Positions 7,872 through 17,082 of a stretch of 38,203 nt of DNA are shown in pieces; positions within the stretch are counted from its first letter, which is position 1; every line of letters begins with the position of its first letter. The DNA lies in contig CANONT010000015.1 of NCBI GenBank assembly GCA_947567695.1, positions 1-38,203 of the forward strand. Direction: 5' to 3'. The stretch comes from an uncultured Clostridium sp. GTDB taxonomy: Bacteria; Bacillota; Clostridia; TANB77; CAG-508. Under the pieces are notes generated by a model. It was given only the letters and a program-made list of their open reading frames with translations, was not told where the DNA came from and did not search any database. The translations under genes and the position numbers were made by a program.

Positions 7872-9311
7872 ATGTCAAGAGAAGATTACGAAATAGTAAT
7901 AGGGTTAGAGGTTCATGCAGAACTATCAACCAATACAAAAATATTTTGTTCTTGTCCAACTAAGTTTGGAGCAGAGCCAAATACGCAGACTTGTCCGATT
8001 TGTATGGCTATGCCAGGAACCTTACCAGTATTAAACGAAAAGGTTGTGGAATATGCAGTAAAAGCGGGACTAGCAACAAATTGTGAGATTTCAAGAGATA
8101 GCAAAAATGATAGAAAAAATTATTTTTATCCAGATTTACCAAAAGCATATCAAATATCACAGTTTGATAAACCACTATGTGAGCATGGTTATATTGAAAT
8201 TGAAACACAAGATGGTAAAAAGAAGATTGGATTAACTAGAATTCATATTGAGGAAGATGCGGGTAAATTAAATCATGATGAATTCGGAGGGGGAAGCTTA
8301 GTTGATTTAAATAGAGCAGGTGTTCCTTTAATTGAGATTGTTTCTGAGCCAGATATTCGTAGTAGCGAAGAAACTGAGAAATATTTAAGAAAGTTAAAAT
8401 CAATTTTGGAATATATTGAAGTATCTGACTGTAAAATGCAAGAAGGTTCTCTAAGAGCTGATGTCAATGTTTCTGTTAGAAAAAAAGGTGACACAAAACT
8501 TGGTACTCGTACAGAAATGAAGAATATGAATTCTTTTAGAAGTATTACAAGAGCGATTGAATATGAAGTGGATCGACAAATCGATGTGATCGAAGATGGC
8601 GGAAAGATTGAACAAGAAACTTTAAGATGGGATGAGGTTTCAGGAAAAACATTTCCGATGAGGGATAAAGAAGATGCACAAGATTATCGATATTTCCCAG
8701 ATCCAGATTTAGTGGCAATTAAATTGTCAGAGGAATATATTCAAAATATCAAAGAGTCTTTGCCAGAATTACCAGGAAGCAGAAAACAAAGGTATTTGGA
8801 AGATTATAAGTTGTCTGAAAAAGATGCTAATTTAATTACTTCTTCTAAATATTTGTCAGATTTATTTGAAGAAGCAATTCAGGTATGCAATAATCCAAAG
8901 GCGGTTAATAACTGGATTATATCAGATATATCAAGAATTTTAAATGAGACAGAAATGGAACCAATTGAAATTCCTTTTGATGCCAAACAATTAGGTAAGT
9001 TAGTGATTTTAATTGATAAAGGAACCATTAGTTCTAGTATTGGTAAAAAGGTATTAACAGAATTGTTTGAAAATCCAAGAGATCCAGAGCAAATTATCAA
9101 AGAGAAAGATTGGATTCAAATATCAGATGAGGGTGCCATTAAAGAAGTAGTACTTAAAATATTGGAGGCAAATCCACAGTCCATTGCAGATTATAAGGGA
9201 GGAAAGGATAAGGCTTTAGGTTTCTTAGTAGGTCAGGCTATGAAAGAGACAAAAGGACAGGCTAATCCTCAGATGTTGAATAAGATGTTTTTGGAAGAAT
9301 TAAATAAATGA
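7872..9311 (+). CDS. gatB: Asp-tRNA(Asn)/Glu-tRNA(Gln) amidotransferase subunit B
   Basis: 479 aa from the ATG at 7872, chosen because AAGGAGG (about 7860-7866) lies at ideal distance and the next residues 'SREDYEIVIGLEVHAEL' start the family. An in-frame ATG at 7800 lies inside the REP pair and has no ribosome binding site. The kinase/transfer domain has 'CPICMAMPGTLPVLN' and 'LTRIHIEEDAGKL'; the C-terminal YqeY-like tRNA-binding part ends 'GQAMKETKGQANPQMLNKM'. GatB phosphorylates and amidates the misacylated tRNA. Confidence 0.96.
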   Translation: MSREDYEIVIGLEVHAELSTNTKIFCSCPTKFGAEPNTQTCPICMAMPGTLPVLNEKVVEYAVKAGLATNCEISRDSKNDRKNYFYPDLPKAYQISQFDKPLCEHGYIEIETQDGKKKIGLTRIHIEEDAGKLNHDEFGGGSLVDLNRAGVPLIEIVSEPDIRSSEETEKYLRKLKSILEYIEVSDCKMQEGSLRADVNVSVRKKGDTKLGTRTEMKNMNSFRSITRAIEYEVDRQIDVIEDGGKIEQETLRWDEVSGKTFPMRDKEDAQDYRYFPDPDLVAIKLSEEYIQNIKESLPELPGSRKQRYLEDYKLSEKDANLITSSKYLSDLFEEAIQVCNNPKAVNNWIISDISRILNETEMEPIEIPFDAKQLGKLVILIDKGTISSSIGKKVLTELFENPRDPEQIIKEKDWIQISDEGAIKEVVLKILEANPQSIADYKGGKDKALGFLVGQAMKETKGQANPQMLNKMFLEELNK

Positions 9312-9372
9312 TATAGAAATTGTATAAAATATTATAAAATAAATAAACATCTTGGAAAGTTTATAAAAATTT

Positions 9373-9403
9373 AAGACTCACAAATACCAATGTGAGTCTT
9401 TTT
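9373..9403. terminator. Bidirectional terminator between gatB and the small membrane gene
   Basis: AAGACTCACA (9373-9382) pairs with TGTGAGTCTT (9391-9400), followed by T on the plus strand and preceded by A-rich sequence, so it can serve both convergent genes. Confidence 0.85.
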
Positions 9404-9408
9404 AAGGT

Positions 9409-9660
9409 TTATATTAGCTGTTTTTTAATACCATCAACAACAAAACCACAAACAATAAATTCAATTCCAAAAATCAAGCTAAGTTTAAACAAATTGATAC
9501 CTAAGTAATAAATAAAAGGAGAAGCAAAATCACAAATGTATGTAAATAAAATTAAGACAGCTATTAGGCAAATTGTAAAGCAAAATTTTAGTCCATAGTT
9601 CATAATTTTAGATGTTTTTTTATCAAGATTTTTAAAATAATCGAATAATTTTTTTAACAT
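9409..9660 (-). CDS. Small two-helix membrane protein, function unknown
   Basis: 83 aa from the ATG at 9660 (minus), preceded by GGTGAGGTG. A longer reading upstream to 9792 is non-hydrophobic and lacks a ribosome binding site. A charged N-terminal segment ('KKLFDYFKNLDKKTSKIMNY') is followed by two hydrophobic helices, the second ending 'FIVCGFVVDGIKKQ'. I do not recognise a named family. It lies between two terminators and so is probably transcribed alone. Confidence 0.65.
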   Translation of the reverse strand: MLKKLFDYFKNLDKKTSKIMNYGLKFCFTICLIAVLILFTYICDFASPFIYYLGINLFKLSLIFGIEFIVCGFVVDGIKKQLI

Positions 9661-9795
9661 ATTACACCTCACCAAAGAAATATCATCATAATTAATAGTA
9701 ACATGAAAGTAAGTAAAAAACAATGGAAATGCTTGCCAAGCAGGATACCTGATGTTAGCATTTAATCTTGGAATCAGTAGAGACATTAACATACT

Positions 9796-9825
9796 AAAAA
9801 GAACTCCTTTTTGAGAAGTTCTTTT
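9796..9825 (-). terminator. Terminator after rpsT
   Basis: On the minus strand AAAAGAACT pairs with AGTTCTTTT (plus 9817-9825 and 9797-9805) and the transcript continues into T. It lies 35 nt past the rpsT stop. Confidence 0.85.
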
Positions 9826-9860
9826 CTTTCATAAAAACTATGCATAATTTTTATATGAGC

Positions 9861-10127
9861 CTAGGCCATAGCTGCATTTAATTTTTTTGATAAGCTAGAT
9901 TTTTTTCTAGCAGCTGTATTTTTAACGATAACACCTTTTGTGCATGCTTGATCAATTTTTTTAGTAGCTTCAGAAAATAAAATTTTTGCTTCTTCCATGT
10001 TTCCATTTGCTAAAGCTTCTTCAAATTTTTTAACAGCTGTTTTATATCCAGATTTTATCATATTATTTCTTAAAGTTTTTTTCTCAATTACTTTAACTCT
10101 TTTTTTAGCTGATTTGATATTTGGCAT
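9861..10127 (-). CDS. rpsT: 30S ribosomal protein S20
   Basis: 88 aa starting [20 protein letters not shown], the unmistakable S20 N-terminus, with the helical Lys/Ala-rich body and '[20 protein letters not shown]' near the end. It binds 16S rRNA early in 30S assembly. Strong AGGAGGTG ribosome binding site, own promoter and terminator, so monocistronic. Confidence 0.97.
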   Translation of the reverse strand: MPNIKSAKKRVKVIEKKTLRNNMIKSGYKTAVKKFEEALANGNMEEAKILFSEATKKIDQACTKGVIVKNTAARKKSSLSKKLNAAMA

Positions 10128-10175
10128 TTCTTTTAAGCACCTCCTCTTAGTCTATATTACACTATAACATAGGAT

Positions 10176-10204
10176 ATTTTAACACATTTTTTTGTAAAAA
10201 GCAA
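10176..10204 (-). promoter_or_regulatory. rpsT promoter
   Basis: On the minus strand TTGCTT (plus 10199-10204) and TAAAAT (plus 10176-10181) are 17 bases apart, about 50 nt upstream of the rpsT start. Confidence 0.65.
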
Positions 10205-10275
10205 GTAAAATTGGAAATAATTATTGTAAAGGTAAATTATTTATGATATATTGTAAAAAGAATGGAGTGATATGA

Positions 10276-10722
10276 ATGATAGCTATTGGAAGTGACCATG
10301 GAGGTTATAAATTAAAAGAAGAAATTAAAAAGTATTTAGAGGAAAAAGAAATACCATATAAAGATGTGGGTTGCATGACTGAGGAAAGTGTAGATTATCC
10401 TAATATTGCGAAAGAAGTAGCAAAAGAAGTACAATCAAAAAAATGCGAAAATGGAATACTAATTTGTCGTTCTGGGATTGGAATGAGTATGGTGGCTAAT
10501 AAATTTAAAGGGATTCGATGTACTCTTTGCCATAATGAATATACGGCTAAGTTTGCTAAATTACATAATAATAGTAATATTTTATCAATTGGTGCAGATG
10601 ATGTGACTGTGAATGAAGCAATTTGTATGATAAGAATTTGGCTTGCAACACAATTTGAAGGTGGAAGACATGAACAAAGATTAAAAATAATTGAGGAAAT
10701 AGAAAGCGAAAACATGAAATAG
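10276..10722 (+). CDS. rpiB: Ribose-5-phosphate isomerase B / RpiB-LacAB family sugar-phosphate isomerase
   Basis: 148 aa, normal length. 'IAIGSDHGGYKLKEEIKKYL' at the N-terminus, 'ILICRSGIGMSMVANK' with the catalytic-type Cys around residue 65, and 'NEYTAKFAKLHNNSNILSIGA' are family hallmarks. It interconverts ribose-5-phosphate and ribulose-5-phosphate in the pentose phosphate pathway; related enzymes act on other sugar phosphates. It ends 12 nt before the next ATG and shares its transcript. Confidence 0.92.
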   Translation: MIAIGSDHGGYKLKEEIKKYLEEKEIPYKDVGCMTEESVDYPNIAKEVAKEVQSKKCENGILICRSGIGMSMVANKFKGIRCTLCHNEYTAKFAKLHNNSNILSIGADDVTVNEAICMIRIWLATQFEGGRHEQRLKIIEEIESENMK

Positions 10723-10734
10723 GAGGCAAAATTT

Positions 10735-11971
10735 ATGTGGGGTGATATAGCCATTGCTTTTTTGCTAGCCTTTATTGTAACTTTTATGACGACACCATAT
10801 ACCATAAAAATAGCAAAAAAAGTAGGAGCAGTTAGCATAGAAAAAGAAGAAAGAAGAATGCACAAAAAAACAATGCCTAAGTTTGGTGGTCCAGCTGTTA
10901 TACTAGGATTTTTAGTAGCTATTATATATCTGCTAATTGTAAAAAGTTTGGAAAATACCATTGACTTATTCGGACCAGAGCAATACGGAATGAAATTGCT
11001 AGGCATGTTTTTAGGAATTATTGTGATATCGATCTTTTGCGTGATGGACGATATTGTGACAATAAAGCCAATGGTCAAATTATTGGGACAAGTATTGGCA
11101 GCAATTGTTGTAGTGGCTTTTGGCGTAAGAATTGATGAAATAACACCAGCTTTTCTACCAACAGAGGAGTTAAAAGAAGCTTTTTCTATTATTCTAACAA
11201 TAGGATGGATTGTAGGGGTAACCAATGCGATTAATTTGATTGATGGATTAGATGGATTATCAGCTGGAATTTCAGTTATTTCAGCTGTATCGTTATTAAT
11301 TATATTTGTATTAAATGGTTCACCACTTATTTCCATTTTGTTGATTACAGCGTTAGCAGGGGCATTAGTGGGATTTTTGCCATTTAATTTTGCACCAGCT
11401 AAAACTTTTATTGGTGATACTGGATCTAATTTTTTGGGTTTTTCACTTTCTATTATTTCAATACTAGGAGTGGCAAAGACTTATACAGCTGCGGTTATTG
11501 TATTACCATTGTTAGCGTTGGGATTGCCAATATTTGATACAGTTTGGGCGATTATTCGTAGATTGATTCGAGGAAAGTCAATTAAGGCAATTTTTAAAGC
11601 AGATAAAGGACATTTACATCATTTGATTGTGGCTCGAGGTTTTAGTCAGAAACAAGCTGTTCTAATTTTATATGGGATTGCTGCTACTTTTGGATTGTTT
11701 GCGATTATATCATTAGAAAGTGGTATTTGGAAGGCTTTGTCTTTCTTACTTATGGTGATTGTTGCTCTGGGATTGGGCTACAAGAATTTTCAAGCGGAAA
11801 AGTTAGAGTTGCAAAGATATGAATGTCTGGAGTGTAAATATATTTATAATCCTAAGTCACGGAAATGAAAAGGCTGGGATTAAACCTGGAACAGCTTTTG
11901 AGGATTTGCCAGAGGATTGGGTTTGCCCTGTCTGCGGTGAGGGGAAGGATATGTTTGAAATGCATCAGTGA
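10735..11971 (+). CDS. WecA/TagO-type phosphosugar transferase fused to rubredoxin, read through a +1 shift at CGG
   Basis: 411 aa if the frame shifts at the CGG at 11860; only 377 aa without it. Residues 1-350 are a multi-pass transferase of the MraY/WecA family: '[11 protein letters not shown]', the Asp pair in 'CVMDDIV', '[12 protein letters not shown]', '[12 protein letters not shown]' and 'KGHLHH'. It loads a sugar phosphate onto undecaprenyl phosphate to start a wall or surface glycan. The last 45 residues are a rubredoxin: '[13 protein letters not shown]' in the first frame and, after dropping the C, '[20 protein letters not shown]', '[13 protein letters not shown]'. All four metal-binding Cys exist only across the shift. 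Unshifted, a TGA follows two codons after CGG. An alternative is a sequencing insertion. Confidence 0.85.
11860..11863 (+). other. CGG +1 shift site in wecA-rubredoxin (CGGA)
   Basis: In-frame CGG is codon 376, in the context TCA CGG AAA TGA. Skipping the C gives TCA GGA AAT GAA, which aligns without gaps to rubredoxins of the pattern YDPExGDPENGIKPGT, with Gly at the conserved Gly. Confidence 0.75.
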
Positions 11972-12341
11972 AAGGGAGATATAAAGTAGAAAAAAGATAC
12001 AGAATGATCACATTGATATTTTACATAAGAGGGTGAGTTCTCCACAATGTAAAAAAGGAATGTATCATACGGATTCAAATTAGATTATAAGGTAACAAAA
12101 ATAGAGACTTATAATAAAATCTAATAAACACAGAATACAAATAACTCATATGCTCTTTAGATCTTTAAGGATTTAAAGAGCATTGCATATTGTATAGTAA
12201 TTTATAGTACTAGAGTTTAACTAGAAACAAGTAGTATAATTATTTATGTAATTATTATAATTCAAATTTAGATATAAACACGTTTTTATCTAAATAATAA
12301 AAGTTTTTTGTCGAATAATTGTAATTAATAAGGGAAAAATT
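11972..12341 (+). other. 370-nt AT-rich intergenic region with hairpins, no gene seen
   Basis: No ORF with coding character and no tRNA. Three stems are visible: TTTTACAT (12019-12026) with ATGTAAAA (12047-12054); ATGCTCTTTA (12150-12159) with TAAAGAGCAT (12174-12183), possibly the end of the wecA transcript though without a T run; and TTTAGATA (12267-12274) with TATCTAAA (12287-12294). It separates the core wall genes from the glycan cassette and may be the left edge of an inserted segment. Confidence 0.6.
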
Positions 12342-12370
12342 TTGACACAATAATGTTTTTTTGGTATAAT
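12342..12370 (+). promoter_or_regulatory. Promoter of the glycan cassette
   Basis: Perfect TTGACA (12342-12347) and TATAAT (12365-12370), 17-base spacer, about 45 nt before the glycosyltransferase start. Confidence 0.9.
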
Positions 12371-12416
12371 ACAAAGAGTGAACATAAACAAGAGATATAT
12401 TATAGGAGGGATTGTT

Positions 12417-13286
12417 TTGAAAAGTCCAAAATTTAGTGTTATTATTGCTACATATAATATGGCGAATTGTATTAATACAGCTATAAAAAGTATTTTATGT
12501 CAAGATTTCAAGGATTATGAAATTGTAATCTTTAATGATGCATCAACAGATAATACAATTCAAGTAGTAGAAGAAATAAAAGATAATAGAGTAAAACTAA
12601 TAACTAGTAGAAAAAATATAGGATTAGGAGCAGCTAGAAATACAGCAGTAAAGAAAGCAAAAGGAGAATATATTTTATATTTAGATGCAGATGATACCTT
12701 TTATGAAAGTACTACTTTGACAAAGATAAATAAAGTATTGGAGAAAAGCAATCCAGATATTGCTTATTTTGGTGTTCATTATATAGGAGGAAGCAATAAA
12801 ACTTATATTCCGAATGCTCAAAATTCTACAAAACAGGCAAGAATTTTATGTGATATGCACTTTGCAGTTGCTAGCAAATGTTGGAAAAGACAATTTTTAA
12901 AAGAAAAGAATATTGAATTTATAGAAGATATTTATTATGAAGATATGGTATATTCAATGAAAGCAACTATATTAGCAGAAAAGATTGATTATGGAGAATT
13001 TCCAATATACAATTATGTAAGGAATAGAGATGGAAGTATTACATCTACACCAACTTTAAGAAAATGTGTGGATATGTATAAGATGTTATCACATGTATTG
13101 GAATTATATTGTATTACACCAGACGAATATAAACCATATTTAATAAGTTTTATTAGACAAGAAACAATGAGTATTCCATATAAAGTGAAAGAAATATTAA
13201 AATGTTATCAACAAGGAATTAATACTCCAGTTTTTCCAAAAAGACAATACCAATTTAATGAAAAAGAAGATAGATTTTTTGACTAA
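12417..13286 (+). CDS. Family 2 glycosyltransferase
   Basis: 289 aa from a TTG start at 12417, chosen because AGGAGGG (12404-12410) lies six bases upstream; the in-frame GTG at 12378 lies only 7 nt past the -10 box. The GT-A fold is clear: 'FSVIIATYNMANCINTAIKSIL', 'DYEIVIFNDASTDNT', 'GLGAARNTAVKKAKGEYILY' and the metal-binding 'LDADDTF'. It should transfer a nucleotide-activated sugar to a glycan or lipid carrier in the cytoplasm. Substrate cannot be read. First gene of the cassette. Confidence 0.88.
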   Translation: MKSPKFSVIIATYNMANCINTAIKSILCQDFKDYEIVIFNDASTDNTIQVVEEIKDNRVKLITSRKNIGLGAARNTAVKKAKGEYILYLDADDTFYESTTLTKINKVLEKSNPDIAYFGVHYIGGSNKTYIPNAQNSTKQARILCDMHFAVASKCWKRQFLKEKNIEFIEDIYYEDMVYSMKATILAEKIDYGEFPIYNYVRNRDGSITSTPTLRKCVDMYKMLSHVLELYCITPDEYKPYLISFIRQETMSIPYKVKEILKCYQQGINTPVFPKRQYQFNEKEDRFFD

Positions 13287-13352
13287 ATAACATCTAAAAG
13301 ATATAGTTTTTATAACTTGACAAAGAATAATAAATGATAAGAAGGTATTCAA

Positions 13353-14477
13353 ATGAAACAAATATGTGAAAAGAGTGCATGTACTGGTTGCAGTGCATGT
13401 ATGAATAGTTGCCCTAAAAATTGTATCGAAATGAAAGAAGATGAGTATGGAATTTTAATGCCAAACATCGATGAAAATAAGTGTATAAATTGCAATCTAT
13501 GCATAAAAAAATGTCCTGAAAACAACTCTATTGAATTTCACATCCCTCTTAGAGTATATGCTGGATGGTCACTTGACAAAGAAGAAAGGAAAAAAAGTGC
13601 TTCTGGAGGAATTGCATGGGAAATCTATAAATATGTGATAAATCATGAAGGAATAGCTGTCGGAACACAATATAACGAAAATATGAATTTAGTACATAAA
13701 ATGACTGATACAATAGAAGAAGTGAAAAAATATAAAGGTTCAAAATATGTTCAAAGTTATATTGGAAATTTATATATACAAATAGAAGAACAATTGAAAA
13801 GAAAAAAAGAAGTTGTATTTATTGGAACTCCTTGTCAAGTAAGTGGATTAAAAAGTTTTTTAAAAAATAAGGATACCAGTAATTTAATTACAGTTGATTT
13901 AGTATGTCATGGAGTACCACCAATTAAATATTTTAAAGATTATCTAAAATATTTAAAAATACAAAACAAAATAGATAATGTTACTTTTAGAGGAGAAAAT
14001 AATAGGCATTTTACAGCATATAAAAAGGAGAAAATTGTTTACAAAAGACACAGTAAAGAAGATGTATATTATAGTGCATTTTTAGAAGGCCTTTTTTATA
14101 GAGAAAACTGTTATCAATGTAGGTATGCAAAGAAGGAAAGAGTATCAGACATAACCATTGGAGATTTTTGGGGATTAGGGGACGAAATACCATTTAATCA
14201 TAAAATAGAGGATGGAGTATCGTTAATATTAGTTAATACAAAAAAAGGAGATAAATTAATACAAGATATAAAATCTCAAATATTTATAGAAGAAAGGACA
14301 ATAGAAGAAGCACAGAAAGGAAATGAACAACTAAACCATCCATCATATAAAAATAAAAATGCAGAAGTGTTTAAAAAATTATATAAAAAATATGGTTTTA
14401 AGGTTGCGCTAGAAAATACTTTAGAAAGGGGAAAATTAGATGAAGACAGGGATATTATCAATGCAAAGGGTAAATAA
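13353..14477 (+). CDS. Fe-S protein, coenzyme F420 hydrogenase/dehydrogenase beta-subunit family
   Basis: 374 aa. Two 4Fe-4S motifs at the N-terminus ('CTGCSACMNSCP' and 'CINCNLCIKKCP') are followed by the FrhB/FdhB domain with 'FIGTPCQVSGLKSFL', 'VDLVCHGVPP', 'CRYAKKERVSDITIGDFWG'. In Bacillota this family very often sits beside polysaccharide pyruvyl transferase genes in surface-glycan loci, as here, where it overlaps the next gene by 38 nt. It is probably a flavin/Fe-S oxidoreductase; the reaction is not established. Confidence 0.85.
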   Translation: MKQICEKSACTGCSACMNSCPKNCIEMKEDEYGILMPNIDENKCINCNLCIKKCPENNSIEFHIPLRVYAGWSLDKEERKKSASGGIAWEIYKYVINHEGIAVGTQYNENMNLVHKMTDTIEEVKKYKGSKYVQSYIGNLYIQIEEQLKRKKEVVFIGTPCQVSGLKSFLKNKDTSNLITVDLVCHGVPPIKYFKDYLKYLKIQNKIDNVTFRGENNRHFTAYKKEKIVYKRHSKEDVYYSAFLEGLFYRENCYQCRYAKKERVSDITIGDFWGLGDEIPFNHKIEDGVSLILVNTKKGDKLIQDIKSQIFIEERTIEEAQKGNEQLNHPSYKNKNAEVFKKLYKKYGFKVALENTLERGKLDEDRDIINAKGK

Positions 14478-15507
14478 TTATGGATCATTTTTTCAAGCTT
14501 TATCTTTAAAGAGTATATTAGAAGAATTAGGGAATACAGTAGAATTTATTGACATTAAGCAAGGTCCAATATATAAAGGAATAGAATATAAGGATAAAGG
14601 AACAAAGGATTGGGACAATCAAGAGTTTGTAAATTTTAGAAAAAATAGAAATGAAATTATATCTGCATTTGCAAAAAGATATTTAGCATTATCGGAAAAA
14701 AAGAATTTTAAAAATGATTATGATTTTGCTATTATTGGTAGTGATGAAGTTTTTAATTGTATTGGAAATAATGATATCGGATTTACACCGCAATTATTTG
14801 GGGAAAACGTTTCTAAATATACAATAACCTATGCAGCTAGCTGTGGTCATACTACCTATAAACAAATACAAGAAAATAATTTAGAAGGAGATATAAAAAA
14901 GGCATTAAATTACCTAAAAAATATATCTGTAAGAGATAAAAACACATTACAATTTGTTAGAAATATTTTAGGAAAAGAAGCAAAAGAAAATATAGATCCA
15001 GTGTTTATTTATAATTTTGATAAATATATACCACAAGAAAAATTTGAACCAAAAGATTATATAGTAATATATTCATATGATTATCGTTTATGCAATGAAA
15101 AAGAAGTTAATGCAATAAAAAAATTTGCTGAAAATCATAAATTAAAGACCATAGGTTTAGGTTTATATCAACCTTGGTGTGATGAAAATATTAATGTTAC
15201 ACCTTTTGAGTTGTTAAATTATTTCAAACATGCTAATTATATCATTACAGATACCTTTCACGGAGCAGTATTTTCAATTAAATATAATAAACAATTTGTA
15301 GGTTTATCAAGAACAAATAACTGTTATAAATTTAATGATTTATTAACAAGATTTCATGTAGATTCTCAGAATATAGTAAATATAAATCAATTAGAAAGTA
15401 TAATCAATAATAAAATTGATTACCAAAGCATTAACCATTTTATAGAAGAAGAGACAAAGAAATCAAGACAATATATACAAAATGAATTGAAAAATGCAGA
15501 AGGATAA
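14440..15507 (+). CDS. Polysaccharide pyruvyl transferase family protein
   Basis: 355 aa. 'KTGILSMQRVNNYGSFFQALSLKSIL' is the typical N-terminus, followed by 'FAIIGSDEVFN' and, near residue 270, 'ITDTFHGAVFSIKYNKQFV', the conserved His-Gly region. Family members place ketal pyruvate on sugars of surface polymers, or act as related transferases. The start lies inside the end of the upstream Fe-S gene, indicating coupled translation. Confidence 0.85.
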   Translation: MKTGILSMQRVNNYGSFFQALSLKSILEELGNTVEFIDIKQGPIYKGIEYKDKGTKDWDNQEFVNFRKNRNEIISAFAKRYLALSEKKNFKNDYDFAIIGSDEVFNCIGNNDIGFTPQLFGENVSKYTITYAASCGHTTYKQIQENNLEGDIKKALNYLKNISVRDKNTLQFVRNILGKEAKENIDPVFIYNFDKYIPQEKFEPKDYIVIYSYDYRLCNEKEVNAIKKFAENHKLKTIGLGLYQPWCDENINVTPFELLNYFKHANYIITDTFHGAVFSIKYNKQFVGLSRTNNCYKFNDLLTRFHVDSQNIVNINQLESIINNKIDYQSINHFIEEETKKSRQYIQNELKNAEG

Positions 15508-15526
15508 AAAGAAAGGTAGGATGATT

Positions 15527-16141
15527 ATGACTTCTATCATTTTAGTAAGACATGCAGAATGCGAAGGAAATGTAATAAATGCTTTAACGGGAAGAACTGA
15601 ATTTAAATTAACGAAGATTGGAAAAGAGATGGCTCAAGATTTAGCAAAGGAATTAAAAAAATACAAAATTGATGTTATATATTCAAGCTTATCTACAAGA
15701 TGTATAGAAACGATTAGACCTACAGCAAAATACTTTAATTTAAAAATAAATGTTTGTGAAGACTTGATGGAGAAGTATTTTGGAATATATGATGGAATTA
15801 CTTGGAAAGAAGTAAATAAGAGAGATCCTAAGATCATGGAGAATAAAAGAAAATTTAATGAGATTAGAGGAATACCAGGGCAAGAAACAACAGAACAAGT
15901 TGAATTACGAATGAAACAGTGCATTCAAGAGATAGTAGAGAAAAATAGAGAAAAAACAGTATTAATATGTTCACATGGTTGTGCAATTTATACTTTTCTT
16001 AAAGGAATAGAAGAAGTAAATTCAAACGAAGAGGATAAATATAGTCAAGATAATACAGCTATTAATAAAATTGAATACGATAATGGGAAATTTGTAATTA
16101 AGGAGATTAACCAAACAAATCATTTAAGAAAAAGAAACTAA
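15527..16141 (+). CDS. Histidine phosphatase family protein (phosphoglycerate mutase-like)
   Basis: 204 aa from the ATG at 15527, placed after AGGTAGG; in-frame ATGs at 15494 and 15521 are possible. 'IILVRHAECEGN' holds the catalytic RH with phospho-accepting His; 'VIYSSLSTRCIETIRPTA' and 'VLICSHGCAIYTFL' with the second His complete the site. It likely removes phosphate from a small molecule. Last gene of the glycan cassette, 16 nt before hslO. Confidence 0.85.
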   Translation: MTSIILVRHAECEGNVINALTGRTEFKLTKIGKEMAQDLAKELKKYKIDVIYSSLSTRCIETIRPTAKYFNLKINVCEDLMEKYFGIYDGITWKEVNKRDPKIMENKRKFNEIRGIPGQETTEQVELRMKQCIQEIVEKNREKTVLICSHGCAIYTFLKGIEEVNSNEEDKYSQDNTAINKIEYDNGKFVIKEINQTNHLRKRN

Positions 16142-16157
16142 GGGAAAGAGGTACAAT

Positions 16158-17045
16158 ATGCAAAAGGATCAAATCATAAAATTTTTAGCACATAATCAAA
16201 AAATATCAGTCATCTGTGCTGACACAACTAAATTAGTAGAAAAAGCAAGAAAAACGCATGACCTAAGTCCAGTTGTAACAGCAGCATTTGGAAGAATGCT
16301 TACCATAACAGCCATTATGGGAGCAGAGATGAAAAATGTAAAAGACAAATTAACAGTACAAATCAAAGGAAATGGACCAATTGAAATGATGGTAGCAACT
16401 ACTAATAACTTTCCAAAAGTAAAAGGATATGTAGCGAATCCACAAATCGATATACCATTAAATGAATTTGGGAAGTTAGATGTAGGCGGAGCAGTTGGGT
16501 ACCAAGGCTACATCAATGTCATTAAAGATATTGGACTAAAAGATCCATATATAGGAATTTCACCATTAATATCAGGGGAAATTGCGGACGATTTTGCGAA
16601 CTATTTTGTCAACTCAGAACAAAGAAATTCAGCCGTTGCTTTAGGCGTATTAGTGGATAAAAATGGAGTGAAATCAGCAGGAGGGTATTTAATTAATCCT
16701 ATGCCTGATGCAACAGAGGAAGAAATTTCAAAAGTGGAGCAAGCAATTTTTAAAGCAGGGGCAATATCAAAGATGTTAGACAAAGAGTTATCTTTGCAAG
16801 AAATTGCACAAAAAATAACTGGTGAGGATAATGTTGAAATTATAGAAGAAAATATCATACCAATTTATGAATGTGATTGTTCCAAAGAACATATGGCAGA
16901 TGGATTGGCAACGATTGGGAAGGAAGAGTTACAAGACATTATTGATACAGAGGGGCAAGCGGAGTTAGTATGTCACTTTTGCAACAAAAAATATCAGTTT
17001 TCAAAACAGGAATTAGAGGATATTAAGCGAAATATTGACAAGTAA
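16158..17045 (+). CDS. hslO: Redox-regulated chaperone Hsp33
   Basis: 295 aa. The N-terminal domain has 'VTAAFGRMLTITAIMGAEM' and 'LTVQIKGNGPI'; the C-terminal redox switch carries four Cys ('YECDCS' and 'CHFCNKKY', about residues 238-275) that hold zinc when reduced. On oxidative unfolding it becomes a holdase for damaged proteins. The family is normally of this length. A terminator follows. Confidence 0.95.
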   Translation: MQKDQIIKFLAHNQKISVICADTTKLVEKARKTHDLSPVVTAAFGRMLTITAIMGAEMKNVKDKLTVQIKGNGPIEMMVATTNNFPKVKGYVANPQIDIPLNEFGKLDVGGAVGYQGYINVIKDIGLKDPYIGISPLISGEIADDFANYFVNSEQRNSAVALGVLVDKNGVKSAGGYLINPMPDATEEEISKVEQAIFKAGAISKMLDKELSLQEIAQKITGEDNVEIIEENIIPIYECDCSKEHMADGLATIGKEELQDIIDTEGQAELVCHFCNKKYQFSKQELEDIKRNIDK

Positions 17046-17053
17046 TTTAGATA

Positions 17054-17082
17054 TTGACAATAGAAAGAAGAAATTATATAAT
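17054..17082 (+). promoter_or_regulatory. ppaC promoter embedded in the hslO terminator
   Basis: TTGACA (17054-17059) and TATAAT (17077-17082), both perfect, 17-base spacer. The -10 box straddles the end of the left arm and the loop of the hslO terminator, so the ppaC transcript would begin inside that hairpin. Confidence 0.85.

Noticed and set aside
11860-11868. UGA recoding (selenocysteine or suppression) at the end of the wecA-like frame
   Set aside because: Reading through the TGA does not recover rubredoxin; only a +1 shift does, and the same CGG signature occurs in four genes with other stops downstream.
12378-12416. GTG start for the glycosyltransferase
   Set aside because: It lies 7 nt past the -10 box without a ribosome binding site; TTG 12417 follows AGGAGGG.
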